Below the pieces are notes generated by a model. It saw nothing but the letters and a program-made list of their open reading frames with translations, had not been told where the DNA came from and ran no database searches. The position numbers and the translations under genes are program-made. Shown piece after piece: positions 34,022 to 45,056 of a stretch of 64,000 nucleotides of DNA. The first letter of the stretch is position 1. Every line of letters begins with the position of its first letter. This stretch comes from Isoetes taiwanensis (taxonomy: Eukaryota > Streptophyta > Lycopodiopsida > Isoetales > Isoetaceae), in the NCBI GenBank assembly GCA_021234155.1, contig JAJEKV010000006.1, positions 26,676,471-26,740,470 on the forward strand, given 5' to 3'.

Positions 34022-36474
34022 TGTTAGCCTAAAACCCGAATTTTAGTCTAACCTCAAAGGAAGTGCAAACAAACCGGTCAGACCTCCAGATCACTTAGGG
34101 TGATCAATCCCCATCATATAAAGCAAAAGAACTCAATTTGAAATGCTAGATTTCTCAAAATCACTACAGTCCCTGAAGCAAAAAAAACTGTCAGAACAAA
34201 AATCAGTTTAGCAGTCACACCCTTTAAGATTTTTGAGTTTTGATTTTTGGTATGGTTTATAGACAAGTGGAGGAAGCTACCGGTGAAAGTCCGACTGATT
34301 TGGATAGAGGAAGGCCAAGAAAATCTATGTCAAAGTTCAAGAAAAATTGGTCAATGCCAAAACAGAGAGCCAAAATTTGCAAATATAGTTTGGTGATGAA
34401 TCTTGAGTTGGAATTTGTATAAAAAATTTCAAAATAAACTCTAGATCATGTGCATAAGGTTTTCTTGACAAGCAAACACTATGATATTTAACGAGATGGG
34501 CCAAAGTCTCGATTTACCACGCTTTATGATGACGCTTATGGAAAAAACTATTTTTCTTTTGTTTTCTTTACATATAAGCAATACTCAAACCTTTTTAAAG
34601 AATGGGACACCTACTATTTAATTTGGATTCTACTTTAAATATCCGGGTTTCTATTAGTTTAGACAAAAGTGTAACAACTTTGAAACAAAAAGAAGATGGA
34701 AACACTATTTGTCCAGTAAATGAATATGCATTCAAATCATAAGATATCACAGAGTTTAGAATTCTCGAAGAAGTAATACCCAGGATAATGCTTGAGAACA
34801 GATCCCAAGGCATTGTCAACTTCAAAACCCAAAATTATCGAAAGAGAAAATAATAAGATAATTTGAGTAGCAAGTAGGAGTTTTGATGTCAAATAAGTCA
34901 CAAATGAACAGCCTGGTCTTTCAATCAAAATACGTCAATCTTCAATCTCGAAAGGGATTAGCGTAATTTGAGGTAGAAACAGATCAAGAGAATATCAGAA
35001 TATAGAAATCAGCCTGCATCACAGAGGTATATCTCCAGGGGGTGTTGATTTGATCTGTGATGTCAAGCTTAAGAACCGTTTCTTCCCCAAAAACTAGCTG
35101 GAAAGGAGTGATTTTTAGGCCTAATTTGAGCAATTTCTATCAAACCAAGTGCCACAGAGGATCACCGAGGTCTCTAAAAGGTTCGTGGAGCTGATTTCGA
35201 GAAAAAATTGGCGGGAGTTCAATCAAATTATGGCACGATTTGGCGGATTTAGTGTGTTCCCCCCGCTTCTTAGGGTTCATCGAAAAAATCTTGAGGGTGA
35301 TATATCCCACGTGCAAAAACGAAGTCCGAGGCTTCAGATATAAGGAATAGTGTTGACCTCACTATTGACTTTCTTGGCGTACACGCAGAGGGGACAACCA
35401 ACCGTGCCCCCACGCCACCACGGGAAAAATGGGGGGTGACACGGAGCTATGCGTAAGTAGATAGGGTAGATAGGCTAGAATAGGTTTTTCTATTTTTGGC
35501 ACGATCCCAAGAAATAATATTTGAGGAATTTTCCAAGGTCTTTTTTGAATTTTTGGAAAGGCCAACATAGCTATTTTTGCCAAGCTCCAAATCTAGAGTG
35601 TTTTCAAGTCAAATTGAGATACTTGAATTTTGCCCATTTTGACCATGGTCAATGAGTTTTCAACCTTTGGGAATGGTGAAAAATCATAGGAAGAGGGTGA
35701 AAAGATAGGAAAAAAAAAAGGCTATGGCAGGATTTAGGGAAATAAGATGAAAGTAAAAATTCAAGCCTCCTTGCTCTTTTGAAGTTTTTCATGATCTCTT
35801 GAGAGCAATTCACAAGTGGAGGTGAGGCCAATAAAAATATAGGTAGTGAAGTAATGAAAGAAGGCATGACAAGGTGGAAATGGGGTATAAAAAGATGAAA
35901 GGAAAGTGGATATGGAATGGATGAAATGGATAAAGGATGGAAACCCCCACAGAGCACATGATCTTATCTCCAAAGCTCAAATCATACCTCATAACTTTGC
36001 TCAAGGCCCTAGGGTCTTCCAAACTTCTAAAAAAGGTCTTCCAATCTTCAAGGCCTAAACAAGAGCAAAATTCACCTTTAAAGTGACATCTTCATAGGTG
36101 TGACTTCCAAACCATTGGTGCAACTCCATTTAGCCCCATATGAGTGAATATGAGCAACATGCTTATAACTCCTTGTATAGCTTGCTATATCCTTTGCCTG
36201 GTCTTCAAGAAATAAGAATGTAACTAGAAAATTTCCTCAAAGGAAAGAATTAGGCTATACAACCAAGATCCCAGGGGTCTTCCAAACTTGAGCCAATTTC
36301 TTCCAAACTCTAGCAGGATCAAAATAACACTAACTCTTACCATATGAGTAATAGGAAAGTAACTTAAGATGAAACCTCAAAAGAAACCACAAGTCTTCCA
36401 AACTCTGACAAGTATCTTCCAATCTTGAAACTCTAGGTATCATGATGGTCCATGTTGCCCAAAAAGGGGCAACA
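34022..36474 (-). repeat. 5' LTR of G1 (2453 bp)
   Basis: Partner of 24377-26821; same ends TGTTAGCC and GGCAACA on the plus strand. The copies differ by numerous short indels, many in homopolymers, and a few rewritten patches. Confidence 0.96.
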
Positions 36475-36479
36475 GGGAC

Positions 36480-36622
36480 GCGTACTCTAATTTGAAGTCA
36501 TAGTGATGCTCAAGGTTCTCCATCAATAGCAGGAGTTAGGATGTTCCATGATTTGGTGCCTAACAACCGCTATATAGATGGACAACACCCAGGCACCACT
36601 TTGGCTTGAAATTAGAGTGCGC
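36480..36622. repeat. Hairpin H3 (143 nt)
   Basis: GCGTACTCTAATTTGAAG pairs with CTTGAAATTAGAGTGCGC, and GGTGCCT pairs with AGGCACC inside. It begins immediately after the G1 target duplication, so G1 landed at its edge. Confidence 0.78.
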
Positions 36623-36650
36623 TCTCACCTCTGACGTCATAGCAAGTTCA

Positions 36651-36788
36651 ACCTCTAGAACGAACGATTTTTGCTCCGACTCCCATTGTGAGCCTCTTTG
36701 TGTAATATAACCTAGCAAAGTGACTAAGCTACATTGACACAGAGAGACTACACAAGAGAGTCGAACAAAGCCCTTTTCTAGAGGAGGT
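36651..36788. repeat. Hairpin H4 (138 nt)
   Basis: ACCTCTAGAA pairs with TTCTAGAGGaGGT, CCGACTC with GAGTCG, and CTCTTTGTGTAATAT with the ACATTGACACAGAGAG side. The inner CTAAGCTACATTG word is shared with H1 and H6. Confidence 0.75.
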
Positions 36789-36902
36789 AACAAGAATTTC
36801 GAGAAGTCTATATTGTTTGCAAATAACAATATCAAGCCCGGTGAGTTGACAACCATTCAAGAAAGTCACGCTCTAGGCGGGATGAAAGAGACACGAATAC
36901 AA

Positions 36903-37016
36903 GCATCGAGACTTCCCCAAACCTTGCTTTCACCCCTCTTTGAACAATGGAACTTAGCATGTAAACTAAGCCGCATTGCCCAAAGAGGAGGGAAAAAGAT
37001 TGGGAAGTCTCGATGC
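36903..37016. repeat. Hairpin H5 (114 nt)
   Basis: GCATCGAGACTTCCC pairs perfectly with GGGAAGTCTCGATGC. The pairing resumes at CTCTTTG/CAAAGAG, CAATG/CATTG and CTTAG/CTAAG, with loop CATGTAAA. Confidence 0.93.
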
Positions 37017-37063
37017 CCGAACTCATCACCACTAACATCTAATTAACCCAAGACACAGGTTCA

Positions 37064-37178
37064 GCATCGAGACGCCCCATCTTTGCTTTCCCGGTCTTTG
37101 GACAATGGAACTTAGCATGTAAACTAAGCTACATTGCCCAAAGAGCCTGGGGAAAGAAAAACGGGGAAGTCTCGATGC
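37064..37178. repeat. Hairpin H6 (115 nt)
   Basis: A tandem copy of H5 one 161-bp unit downstream. Outer arm GCATCGAGAC/GTCTCGATGC and inner CTTTGGACAATGGAACTTAG/CTAAGCTACATTGCCCAAAG. Substitutions between H5 and H6 often fall where pairing is already bulged. Confidence 0.93.
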
Positions 37179-37205
37179 TTGAACTCATCAATCACTAACA
37201 TCTAA

Positions 37206-40200
37206 CTAGTAACAGTGCCCAGCGTTGCTGGGCACAACTTGGAAGCCTTTAAATGTTCTGGATGCAATGCGAATTGTAACTTCTTATTATAACAAAAACT
37301 TTCCAAAGTTTAAACGACGTTTAAAAGAAAAATCTCCTTCATGTTAGAAGTGTTGCATCATATCTCTGAGAGCTTTCAGTAGAATAGCACCACGTGATTG
37401 ATATATTTTTTCATGTTAGGATGACATACTACCACTGCGTGATGCTAATGCATCAGATACAAAATGTATTTTCCATTATTGGAAATGAACTCCAAGCTAA
37501 TATACAAAGATGTTTTCGCAAATATTGGGTATCAATTAGATGTGGAATTAGATGTGGATAACTTCGGTCGCATACCAATTTGAAGGTTTTGAAGGTGAAC
37601 TATCCTAGTGTAAATGAGCTACTTTTCAAGACTTCTCTTCGTTTGTCAATTATTTTGGCTACTCCCTAATGCACCTTTTTGCCAATAGAAATGTTTAGAA
37701 AGCAAACCATTACCAACCGTGACAAACTCTTTACCAAGAACAGTTTTTCTTAGAATTGTGTTATATTGGGTGCATGTATTTGATTCATATCATTCATGAA
37801 AAAATGTGTGCACTATATAATATCATATATGTTCCGCATTGTAGCATGCATTACTAATTGCCATAAAAGAAAAGAATAGACACAATTATGCATTACAAAT
37901 TGCCATAAAAGAAAAGAATAGACACAATTGCTATTAAACAGCTCATGTATATAACATTCTTATATCTATGAAGCATGGTCAATTAAAAATGTAGACGGAT
38001 AAAGGCAACCAATTAAAAAATGCAGGATATGATAAACCATTAAAATATAAATTTTCAAAGCATCATGAGCAGATATGTCATTGGTAGGACATTTCTTATG
38101 GAACTCCAAAGCCTGTTTTGAATAGTCTTCAAATCTTTCTGTAGCAATGTCACAGGCCTGGTTGTCATCTCTGTATAGCCAGATGTTTATTTTTCATCAA
38201 AATCATGGGCTTGATGTTGGGCAAGTTTCTGGAGGATATTGTGTAGTATATGATTTATTGGAAATAATGCCACACTATCATCTTGCACTGCACTGCACTG
38301 GCAATGTTCCATTTGAAAGACCTAAGCAAATGTACAACCGAGATTCAAGAACGCATACACTATGCTTTCATTTTTCTTGGTGCTTCAATTTCAGATATTC
38401 ATCTATCATCATTTGCTGCAACATGGATACATGCTTCTCCATGCAAATCCCCCTGTTATATAACCAACAATTACTCATCAACCATATGTTTGGTGTATAT
38501 TATGCATACATTAGAGCCAAGGCTTCAATGTGTTCCACAAAACTTGGGCCTTCCAGTCCAAAAAAAGCCAGAACATGTGGCTTAATAGCAAAAAAGAAGC
38601 AGCTTACACAACTTTTGTACTTTTTCCATGTATGATGATGCAAATTACAACTTGATACTTCAAATGGTGAAAATAAGTATGTAGCTACGTTGTGTAGCTA
38701 GAATGCCATGTGCAGCTGCATAAGAGATAAAGAACGGAGGAACACAAATGATTTTCTCATCCTTCTCTCAACTAATTTTGATGTTCCTCGCAAACCAACG
38801 TTCCTTATTTCTGAGCTACAAATATTTGATAGCAATACATGTACTGCAAAGGATGTCTGCATGGCAAATTTATAACTTGTGCTCCATGTTCTGCCCAGCA
38901 TCATTTCAAAATATCACACAGGTTTGGATTGTGGTTGGCAGGCTATAAAGAACCAGAATCTAAATCTCAAATTCAAAAACCTACAGAGCAAATGCAGTTT
39001 CTAGCATACTGTAAAAAGAGCTGCATTTTGTGTTCAGATCAAACCATACCTGTTGTACTTACCAGGAGGAGCCATTTTCATGCCGCCGCCATCATCTCAG
39101 CCTCTTGCCATTCATCTCTGTTCATACTCGTCCTGGTCACACCTTGCCTACTCTTCTACAACCAAGCTTAGCCTCTCCTGGCCATGGCTGTGACAAAGAG
39201 GAAATATAAAGATCATAGCACTGCCTCTTCAACCTAACTGCATCATTTCGGCACCCAAGCCTGCACCAAAACCCACACCAAGAAGAATCAAGAACATGCT
39301 CCAGGCCCGCCGTGAAGAAACCAGCTCACACAGATACTGCATCTTTCAATAATGGGAAAGTTAATGAAATTTAGATTCAAGGGTGCGTCAAAGAGCAAAT
39401 ATCAAACAATTTGCAAAGGGGAGTCCATAAAAACGCAAGCTTTGCATGTAGCATTTAGCCAACAACCATAGCCTGTTTGTTAATGCCAATACCACAGAAG
39501 AGATCCATAAACAGGGCCTGTTTACTAACCCTAAAGCTCTTGAAGCCTTATCAGAACTTCTGTACTTGGAACTGATGTTCGGCCAGCAACCAGCTGCATC
39601 ACCAAGCAAAGTAAGCTACATAGCCGCCATAGCTGCTTCCTCCACGGATTTGTGTCGGAACCCTGATTTCGTCTGCGGAACTCCCTGGTTTGATTTCTGC
39701 CCCTGCTTGAAGAAAAATCGCATGCAAACTCTGAAGCAAACCCTTTTTCCTTCATCTTTTTTGAGATTGAGCTCCCAGAGAGTTTTGTTATGTTTTGTCT
39801 ATGTAAAACTCAACTCGAGTTCTGCCCTAATAGAGATCAGATCTTTAATTTCATGATAACCCACTGAGGCAAACGGTCCTCTTTTCTCTGTCCATCACTG
39901 ACGTAAAGAATAGGGGTCGAAACTCTGCTATCTTCCATAGCTCCACTTGCAGGAGATTCCATTTGGGGTTCGTCGTTTTGGATTTGAAGCTGGAGTTAAG
40001 TGGGCTGAAGGGGCTGAGACTGAAGAGGAGGCAGAATCCCCATAGCCATTCCGAGACTGCCATCGCCCAGCATTCCGGATTCAACATTCTGAGATTCCGG
40101 ATTTGTGTCAAAATTAGCACGATCCCGTTTGTTCCAGGGCCGCCAAACAAATCTCAACCATTAAATCTCAACCTTAAATCTCAGCCTTTGGATTTAGGGC

Positions 40201-40238
40201 TGGGTCCAACACTTACACAATAACATTATAATATAAGA
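37206..40238 (-). mobile_element. Helitron, 3.03 kb, both ends defined
   Basis: The minus-strand 5' end TCTTATATTATAATGTTATT starts at 40238. The 3' end is hairpin GTGCCCAGC-AAC-GCTGGGCAC (37235-37215), then TGTTA and CTAG (37209-37206), inserted between A and T. The paralogous unit at 37030-37060 preserves the empty site (ACATCTAA|TTAACCCA against ACATCTAA|element|TGAACCCA), which confirms both borders. No helicase is present, so it is non-autonomous. A minus-strand frame at 39755-39531 (MKEKGFASEFACDFSSSRGR...) and its neighbours may be a captured host gene fragment; I do not recognise it. Confidence 0.88.
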
Positions 40239-40282
40239 TGAACCCACAGAATCGCAAGCTCCTTCTAAAGGAGGTAACAACA

Positions 40283-40462
40283 ATTTCGAGAAGTCTATAT
40301 TGTTTGCCATGCGCTCTTGGCTTTGTTCCTTTTTCGAAGTTTCTGTTAAGATCTAATTCGCCACCGAGTGAGCCGATGTCATCCTGTGGGGCAAATTAGA
40401 TACACAAAACGTAAAACGAAAAGAGACTAAGCCAAAGTGAGCGAAGTTGAAGTCTCGAAGTT
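40283..40462. repeat. Hairpin H8 (about 180 nt)
   Basis: TTTCGAGAAGTC pairs with GAAGTCTCGAAG, CTTGGCTTTG with CTAAGCCAAAG, and AGATCTAATTCGCC with GGGGCAAATTAGATA. It belongs to the same neighbourhood as H3-H6 once the Helitron is removed. The sequence just left of it (GGAGGTAACAACAATTTCGA) repeats 36784-36810. Confidence 0.65.
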
Positions 40463-40779
40463 AGAGTCCACTAATCCTAATTGGCATCATTCCTAATTAG
40501 GATGTTCAAAAATCACTAACATACTTACTTTACTTAACTAACAACACAAATAACTCAATGCGGCAACCCAACCCCCAAAATGTTATTTAGACAAAAAATC
40601 CTCGCCAACTTAGTTCATTCATGTGCATCCGAGATCTCAGAAAAAATATCAAAAAAAAATGTAGAGTAGCTCATGGGTTAATGTAATCGCCCCGCATCCA
40701 CATTCGCACTACTATCACCACCGCCAGAGACGGGGCAAAAATCGACAATGTCCGTACCTCTTTCACCTTCACGCTTCTT

Positions 40780-41940
40780 CTACCCCCATCCAAAGGTCCA
40801 TTTCACGCTAGGTTTGAACCGATGAAGCATTCCATCCCTCCCGCGAAAGCAACTATAGCCGGGTAAGGGAGGCATGCGGATTGCATGTTGAGCATTGCAT
40901 AATCGGGCGCCTCGTATAATATATCCATCATTTGATGGACGTAACCCACCGCCCATCATCCCAATCCAACAAACATCTCAAATGCGTACGATGTCCACAC
41001 CCTAAGGCATACCAACCAACTTGGGTCGATTATCCGCACATACTTGACAATATCTAAAGTCTCCGTTCTTACATCATCCCACCCGGATCATATAGGTATT
41101 CGGAGGGAGGTATGAAATACCGCCGCCTTGGAGACTCTAAGGGGACTGAATCTAAAACTCTTGATATTGTGCGATATGGTCATTGTCTATTCTCAACACC
41201 GTATTTTCCCTACCCAAAGCCGTGTCGATTCTTTGTGTCTAGTAATTCGGCAGCCCATCTTGTCATGAGCATTTGCACGATCTTTTAAGCGCACATTTTC
41301 CTCCGACAAAGTGAGGTTTCACTTTTTCATTCTCTAATCGAGCCTTCAAATCTACCTCATCGTCACATCGCACTCGCCGCTTCAACCGACGCTACCTCTA
41401 AAAGTTTTATGGCATCTTGAAGCAAATAAGTTATAGTCACTGCCCATCACCAAGAGCGCCGTAATCCCTCCCCGCAACCTTTCACTCTCTTGCCGCTACC
41501 ACGCCACTTCTTTGTTTCCACTTTCTACCTGCATAATTTATTTACCTCCCTCTCACAATCTCATAAAGACACTTGCTTGGCAAAATGTCTTAATTAATTG
41601 CTGGTTTTTATCATCGTTCCTTTCACTTGCACCCACCTCTCCAAAGCTCTACCCTGGAATCAAGTGGGATCTTGCGCCATATGTCTTATACTTACCTCGC
41701 TTCCCCGCTTGGCCGTCACCAAACCGCTTAAGGCCTAAATTGGCCTCGACATCGCCAAAAATCGCTCCATATGGGGCAACAAATTGGCCCATGTCACATG
41801 CAACTCCATGCACCTCAGAATTGGACACATTTGTTTTGGCCACTTCCGCCATTGCCCTCAACCTCAACAACTCTTTTCGCGACGCCCACTCATTCATATC
41901 CTAGCATGTTCCTCCCCTCGCTTCAGAATCGTTGTGCCCT
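40780..41940 (-). pseudogene. Broken coding region, unknown family
   Basis: On the minus strand several protein-like blocks occur in different frames. EWASRKELLRLRAMAEVAK and NVSNSEVHGVACDMGQF are at 41897-41800, with AGKRGKYKTYGARSHL following to about 41660. A coiled-coil-like LTLSEENVRLKDRANAHDKM lies near 41320-41260. DIVKYVRIIDPSWLVCL and AFEMFVGLG with GYVHQMMDILYEAPDYAML are near 41070-40900. I do not recognise the family. It follows the kinase-like region on the same strand and could be one cargo protein with it or a second gene. Confidence 0.4.
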
Positions 41941-42859
41941 AACCTCCGACAATCAGAGGTAGGGAAGGGAATACAAACTCATCTCCTTTCTCCGAGTTCT
42001 CAAAATGGACTCCGATCTCGAAGTCGCCTCATGTCCTGCTTCACCAACATCTTCTCCTACCAAGAGACTTAACTCGCTTGGTTGTTCAGACATTCTTTTG
42101 GCATGGCACTAGACAAGTTGTGCAATAGTATTCCAAAGCCAAGTAGGCTTTTACGCTAACTCAAGGAAATAAACAACAACTCAATATGACTTTACAAATT
42201 ATAAAAATAAAAAAGTGCAACAAAAATAAAACATAGCAATGCCAAAGATGTTTTATTAGAGTACTTTTCAAATTGCTCAATCAATATTTTTTGGTTGCGC
42301 ATAAGAGAGCTTATAAATGGCACGCTTTGCTGACTTGGTCCAAATTTTGGTCGTAAGATCGTCAAGGCCGACTCCAACTTGAGGAATCCAACTGATTCCG
42401 CTTGGGGGGTCTTGTGCAAATGTGCGTGGAGAGCACCGCGTGTGCTCGCATGGTGTTCAAGAGTCGGGTTCAGATCAAACTTGCGCGGCTTTGTTCTCAG
42501 ATTGGGATTCTCGCATGACTTTCAAATAATCGCACATGTTTCAAACCTCCGGTTTGTTCATTGGTACCTATGGTCTCCAAGAAAGAATGCTTCAAGGTAA
42601 AATCAGCCAGAAGTAATAAATAAAATAGGTCAGCCTCTAAGAGGTCAAAGTCTACCTTTGCATTCATCGCCTCGCTCCATCTTTGTTTGACCCCAATACA
42701 AATCATCGCATGTAAGGATAGGCAAGCCTTTCATTCTCAATTGCCTTTTTTGGCAAATGCATCCATGTTTTTGTATGCCCACCGCTTCACTTCCATGGTG
42801 TGCTCGCCTATTAACCGCTCTTCTTCCCCCCCTACATATACCAATATAAATGTACTGGG

Positions 42860-43460
42860 GTCCGCGGCACCTCTTTCCCAAATTCAAAATGAAGCAAGAC
42901 ATTGCTGTGGTGCAAGTCCATGTGTAAATGGTGCTCTTTATGAAGCTTAAGCAAGTCAGCTAAAATGACATAGTTAGATCACCCACTTTTGAGCAACATA
43001 TAACTTTGCTTTTTTCGTTGCTCAAGCTTTATGGACGCCGACCGACAAAAGGTTTATACCCTAGTCTTTAAATGCATGCCCTCGCAAAGTCATTATTCCA
43101 TGATTCACAAAAAGAGATGCACAAGAACCCCATTCCAAAGAGGGGAAATATCAACCCTGTTTCTACCAACCCGCTAGTACTACCAATGCAAATAAGTATG
43201 ATAGACCCGTGTCTAACCTCCGTGATTTGTGATTCCCTCATGTTTTTCATCATGGCCTTTACTATCACATCGTGCCCCGGCCGCATTCTAACCGCATCGC
43301 CATCATTCTCGAATTTAACACAATAGGGTTCGCTTTTAAGAAAACTAGAACCCGTGATATTGCATTTGAATACCGCTCCATATGTTCCTGAACCCATTCT
43401 CGGGTCTTGTTGATTATTTGAGAGTAATCCACCATTGCAAACCATATATAGTCTTGGCAT
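42860..43460 (-). pseudogene. Protein-kinase-like gene fragment (broken)
   Basis: The minus frame 43460-43068 contains the glycine loop GSGTYGAVFKC (43394-43362), YCVKFEN as the VAIK-type lysine strand, and LIFPLFGMG resembling the hinge. After a frame break, HMDLHHSNVLL (42924-42892) corresponds to the HRDxxxxN catalytic loop with Met for Arg. FEFGKE follows at the DFG position (Glu for Asp). Only these landmarks survive, the pieces are short of a full 250-280-residue domain, and two key residues are altered, so it is probably inactive. It lies inside the giant TIR element, antisense to the transposase, so it looks like cargo or captured sequence. A host pseudogene predating the insertion is excluded only if the element boundaries are right. 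Confidence 0.58.
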
Positions 43461-45056
43461 CCGCCTTTTTCTTGCTTCCCACTTTTATCGGGCTTTCACC
43501 AGACGCTTACCTTCATTAGTCTCAGGCAACACTTTCTTAACTAGGTGGGGGTTGATGGGTTTCCTTTCTAAGCTTTCGATTGGTCCAAGTGGTTCCATTC
43601 CACAAACCTTTTATCTTTCAAAAAGACTCTCAAGCTGACTAGTTAGATTTGCTACCGATGTATCATGTTTCCAGCTGTACCGATACATTGCCATCTATCC
43701 AAGCATACCTTTTCTCAATCAATCTTTTTCAGTTCTAGGTCTATCATTCGAGGCCCAAAGCTCTTTTCAAGATCTCGATGAGACCCGAAAGTGGAAGTCT
43801 AGCCATCCTTCTTCTTTTGTGGTAATCAACTCTAACTCGTGATGGGGTGGCAGCATGTGATTCGGCCACAAAGCCAATTCATTAAAGTGTGTCTTAGGTT
43901 GGACCATGGTTGTTGGGGTCTTGATCTTTCCTTTTGCATCTTAGTAGAGGGCTCGGCCTCTTACATTGATGTGGGCTCAGCTTTCTACCCTAGGTCCTCC
44001 TCTAGGCTCATGAGGCCTCATACTTGTAGTCTAAGCCCGCCTAACTCTTTGTGGATTCATAGCAACTTTAGAAGAAACTGTATAGATAGCGATATGCCAA
44101 CCGTAAAGCAAAGCAAAAGATCAACACCCAAGAGTCCGAGAAAAAAAAAACCGACTTTTAGTGAATGTTAATAAGCCTTGAAATGGTCTTCATTAAGATT
44201 TTAGTAAAACTACTAAGTTTCAAGCTTGACAGCTTTTAGGCACTCTACTCGGCCCAAGTTGAGGGTTATAGGCACTCATAGTTTATCTACCGAGTTTGAT
44301 AGCTCCTCGCTATATGCAATGCATTTTTCTCATTCTCTTCCACAAGTTTAACTTATGATCCGATCCAGCCATCACCCATTGGGAAACTCCCGCAGAGGTT
44401 GGCAAGACTAACTCAACATATTGCATAAGACCACCTATCGAAGTCAATTAATATTTAATGAAATATACGCCCTCCCTATATTAGTGATGGACTTTCGTCA
44501 ACAACACCGGCGTAAAAATAGGGTATATCTCATTAAATATTCTTTTCCGACTCACCTTCCATAAGAGTACAACACCCACCCTTTAGCAATCAAGTGACCG
44601 GAAACCAACAAGCCGCCAGGAGAGGGCTATACATCTAAATGGGAGGTTGACCTAGCAATCCTCAACATCAGCAATGACACCCACCATCTAAGATGGCACA
44701 ATTAAATGTGGCACGCCAGCAAGGGTCACTTTGCCTGCCTAAGGATCACCCGAACTTCTAACCTAGCCAAGGATCACTCTCTACCCTAACTACTATCAAG
44801 TTGTCGATGAAAGGGTAGGCAACCAAAATTTTTTTCTTATTTTTATTTCTATTTCATTATTTTTTTTTTCCTTTATTTCTATTGCATTTTATTTTCTTTT
44901 CTTTTTTTTTTTTCTTAAAAAAATCAACTGATTCAACCATAGGTCGAGACGCCGCCATCGCCACGCCCAATGGAGGGGGGGGCAATGTGCAAGGGCCTCT
45001 ACCATGGAGGAACCCTAGACCTACAATTAAAAAAAACAATGTAAAACTACCTAGGT
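43461..45056. other. Unassigned interior of the giant element
   Basis: Scattered minus-strand protein-like pieces (such as YIWFAMVDYSQIINKTREWVQ across frames near 43450-43390) probably belong to the N-terminus of the kinase-like gene. Beyond 44170 nothing coding is recognised. A T-rich stretch with A-rich inverse (44860-44920) is low complexity. Confidence 0.35.

Larger units (their letters stand above)
24377..36474 (-). mobile_element. Complete Ty3/gypsy LTR retrotransposon (G1), 12.1 kb
   Basis: The two LTRs (24377-26821 and 34022-36474) begin TGTTAGCC and end GGCAACA on the plus strand. They are flanked by a perfect 5-bp duplication GGGAC (24372-24376 and 36475-36479). Coding order on the minus strand is gag, protease, RNase H, reverse transcriptase, degenerate RNase H, integrase, with an antisense ORF beside the 3' LTR. 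RT and integrase sequence identify Ty3/gypsy. A second RNase H and an antisense ORF resemble the plant Tat group, but the RNase H position differs. No initiator-Met primer site is visible next to the 5' LTR (the sense sequence there starts TTTTGGAGAGGTCC). A short purine run GAGGAGA precedes the 3' LTR. Confidence 0.97.

Noticed and set aside
38147-38635. 162-codon plus-strand frame within the Helitron
   Set aside because: No motif, AT-biased codon choice, no support on either side. It may be chance.
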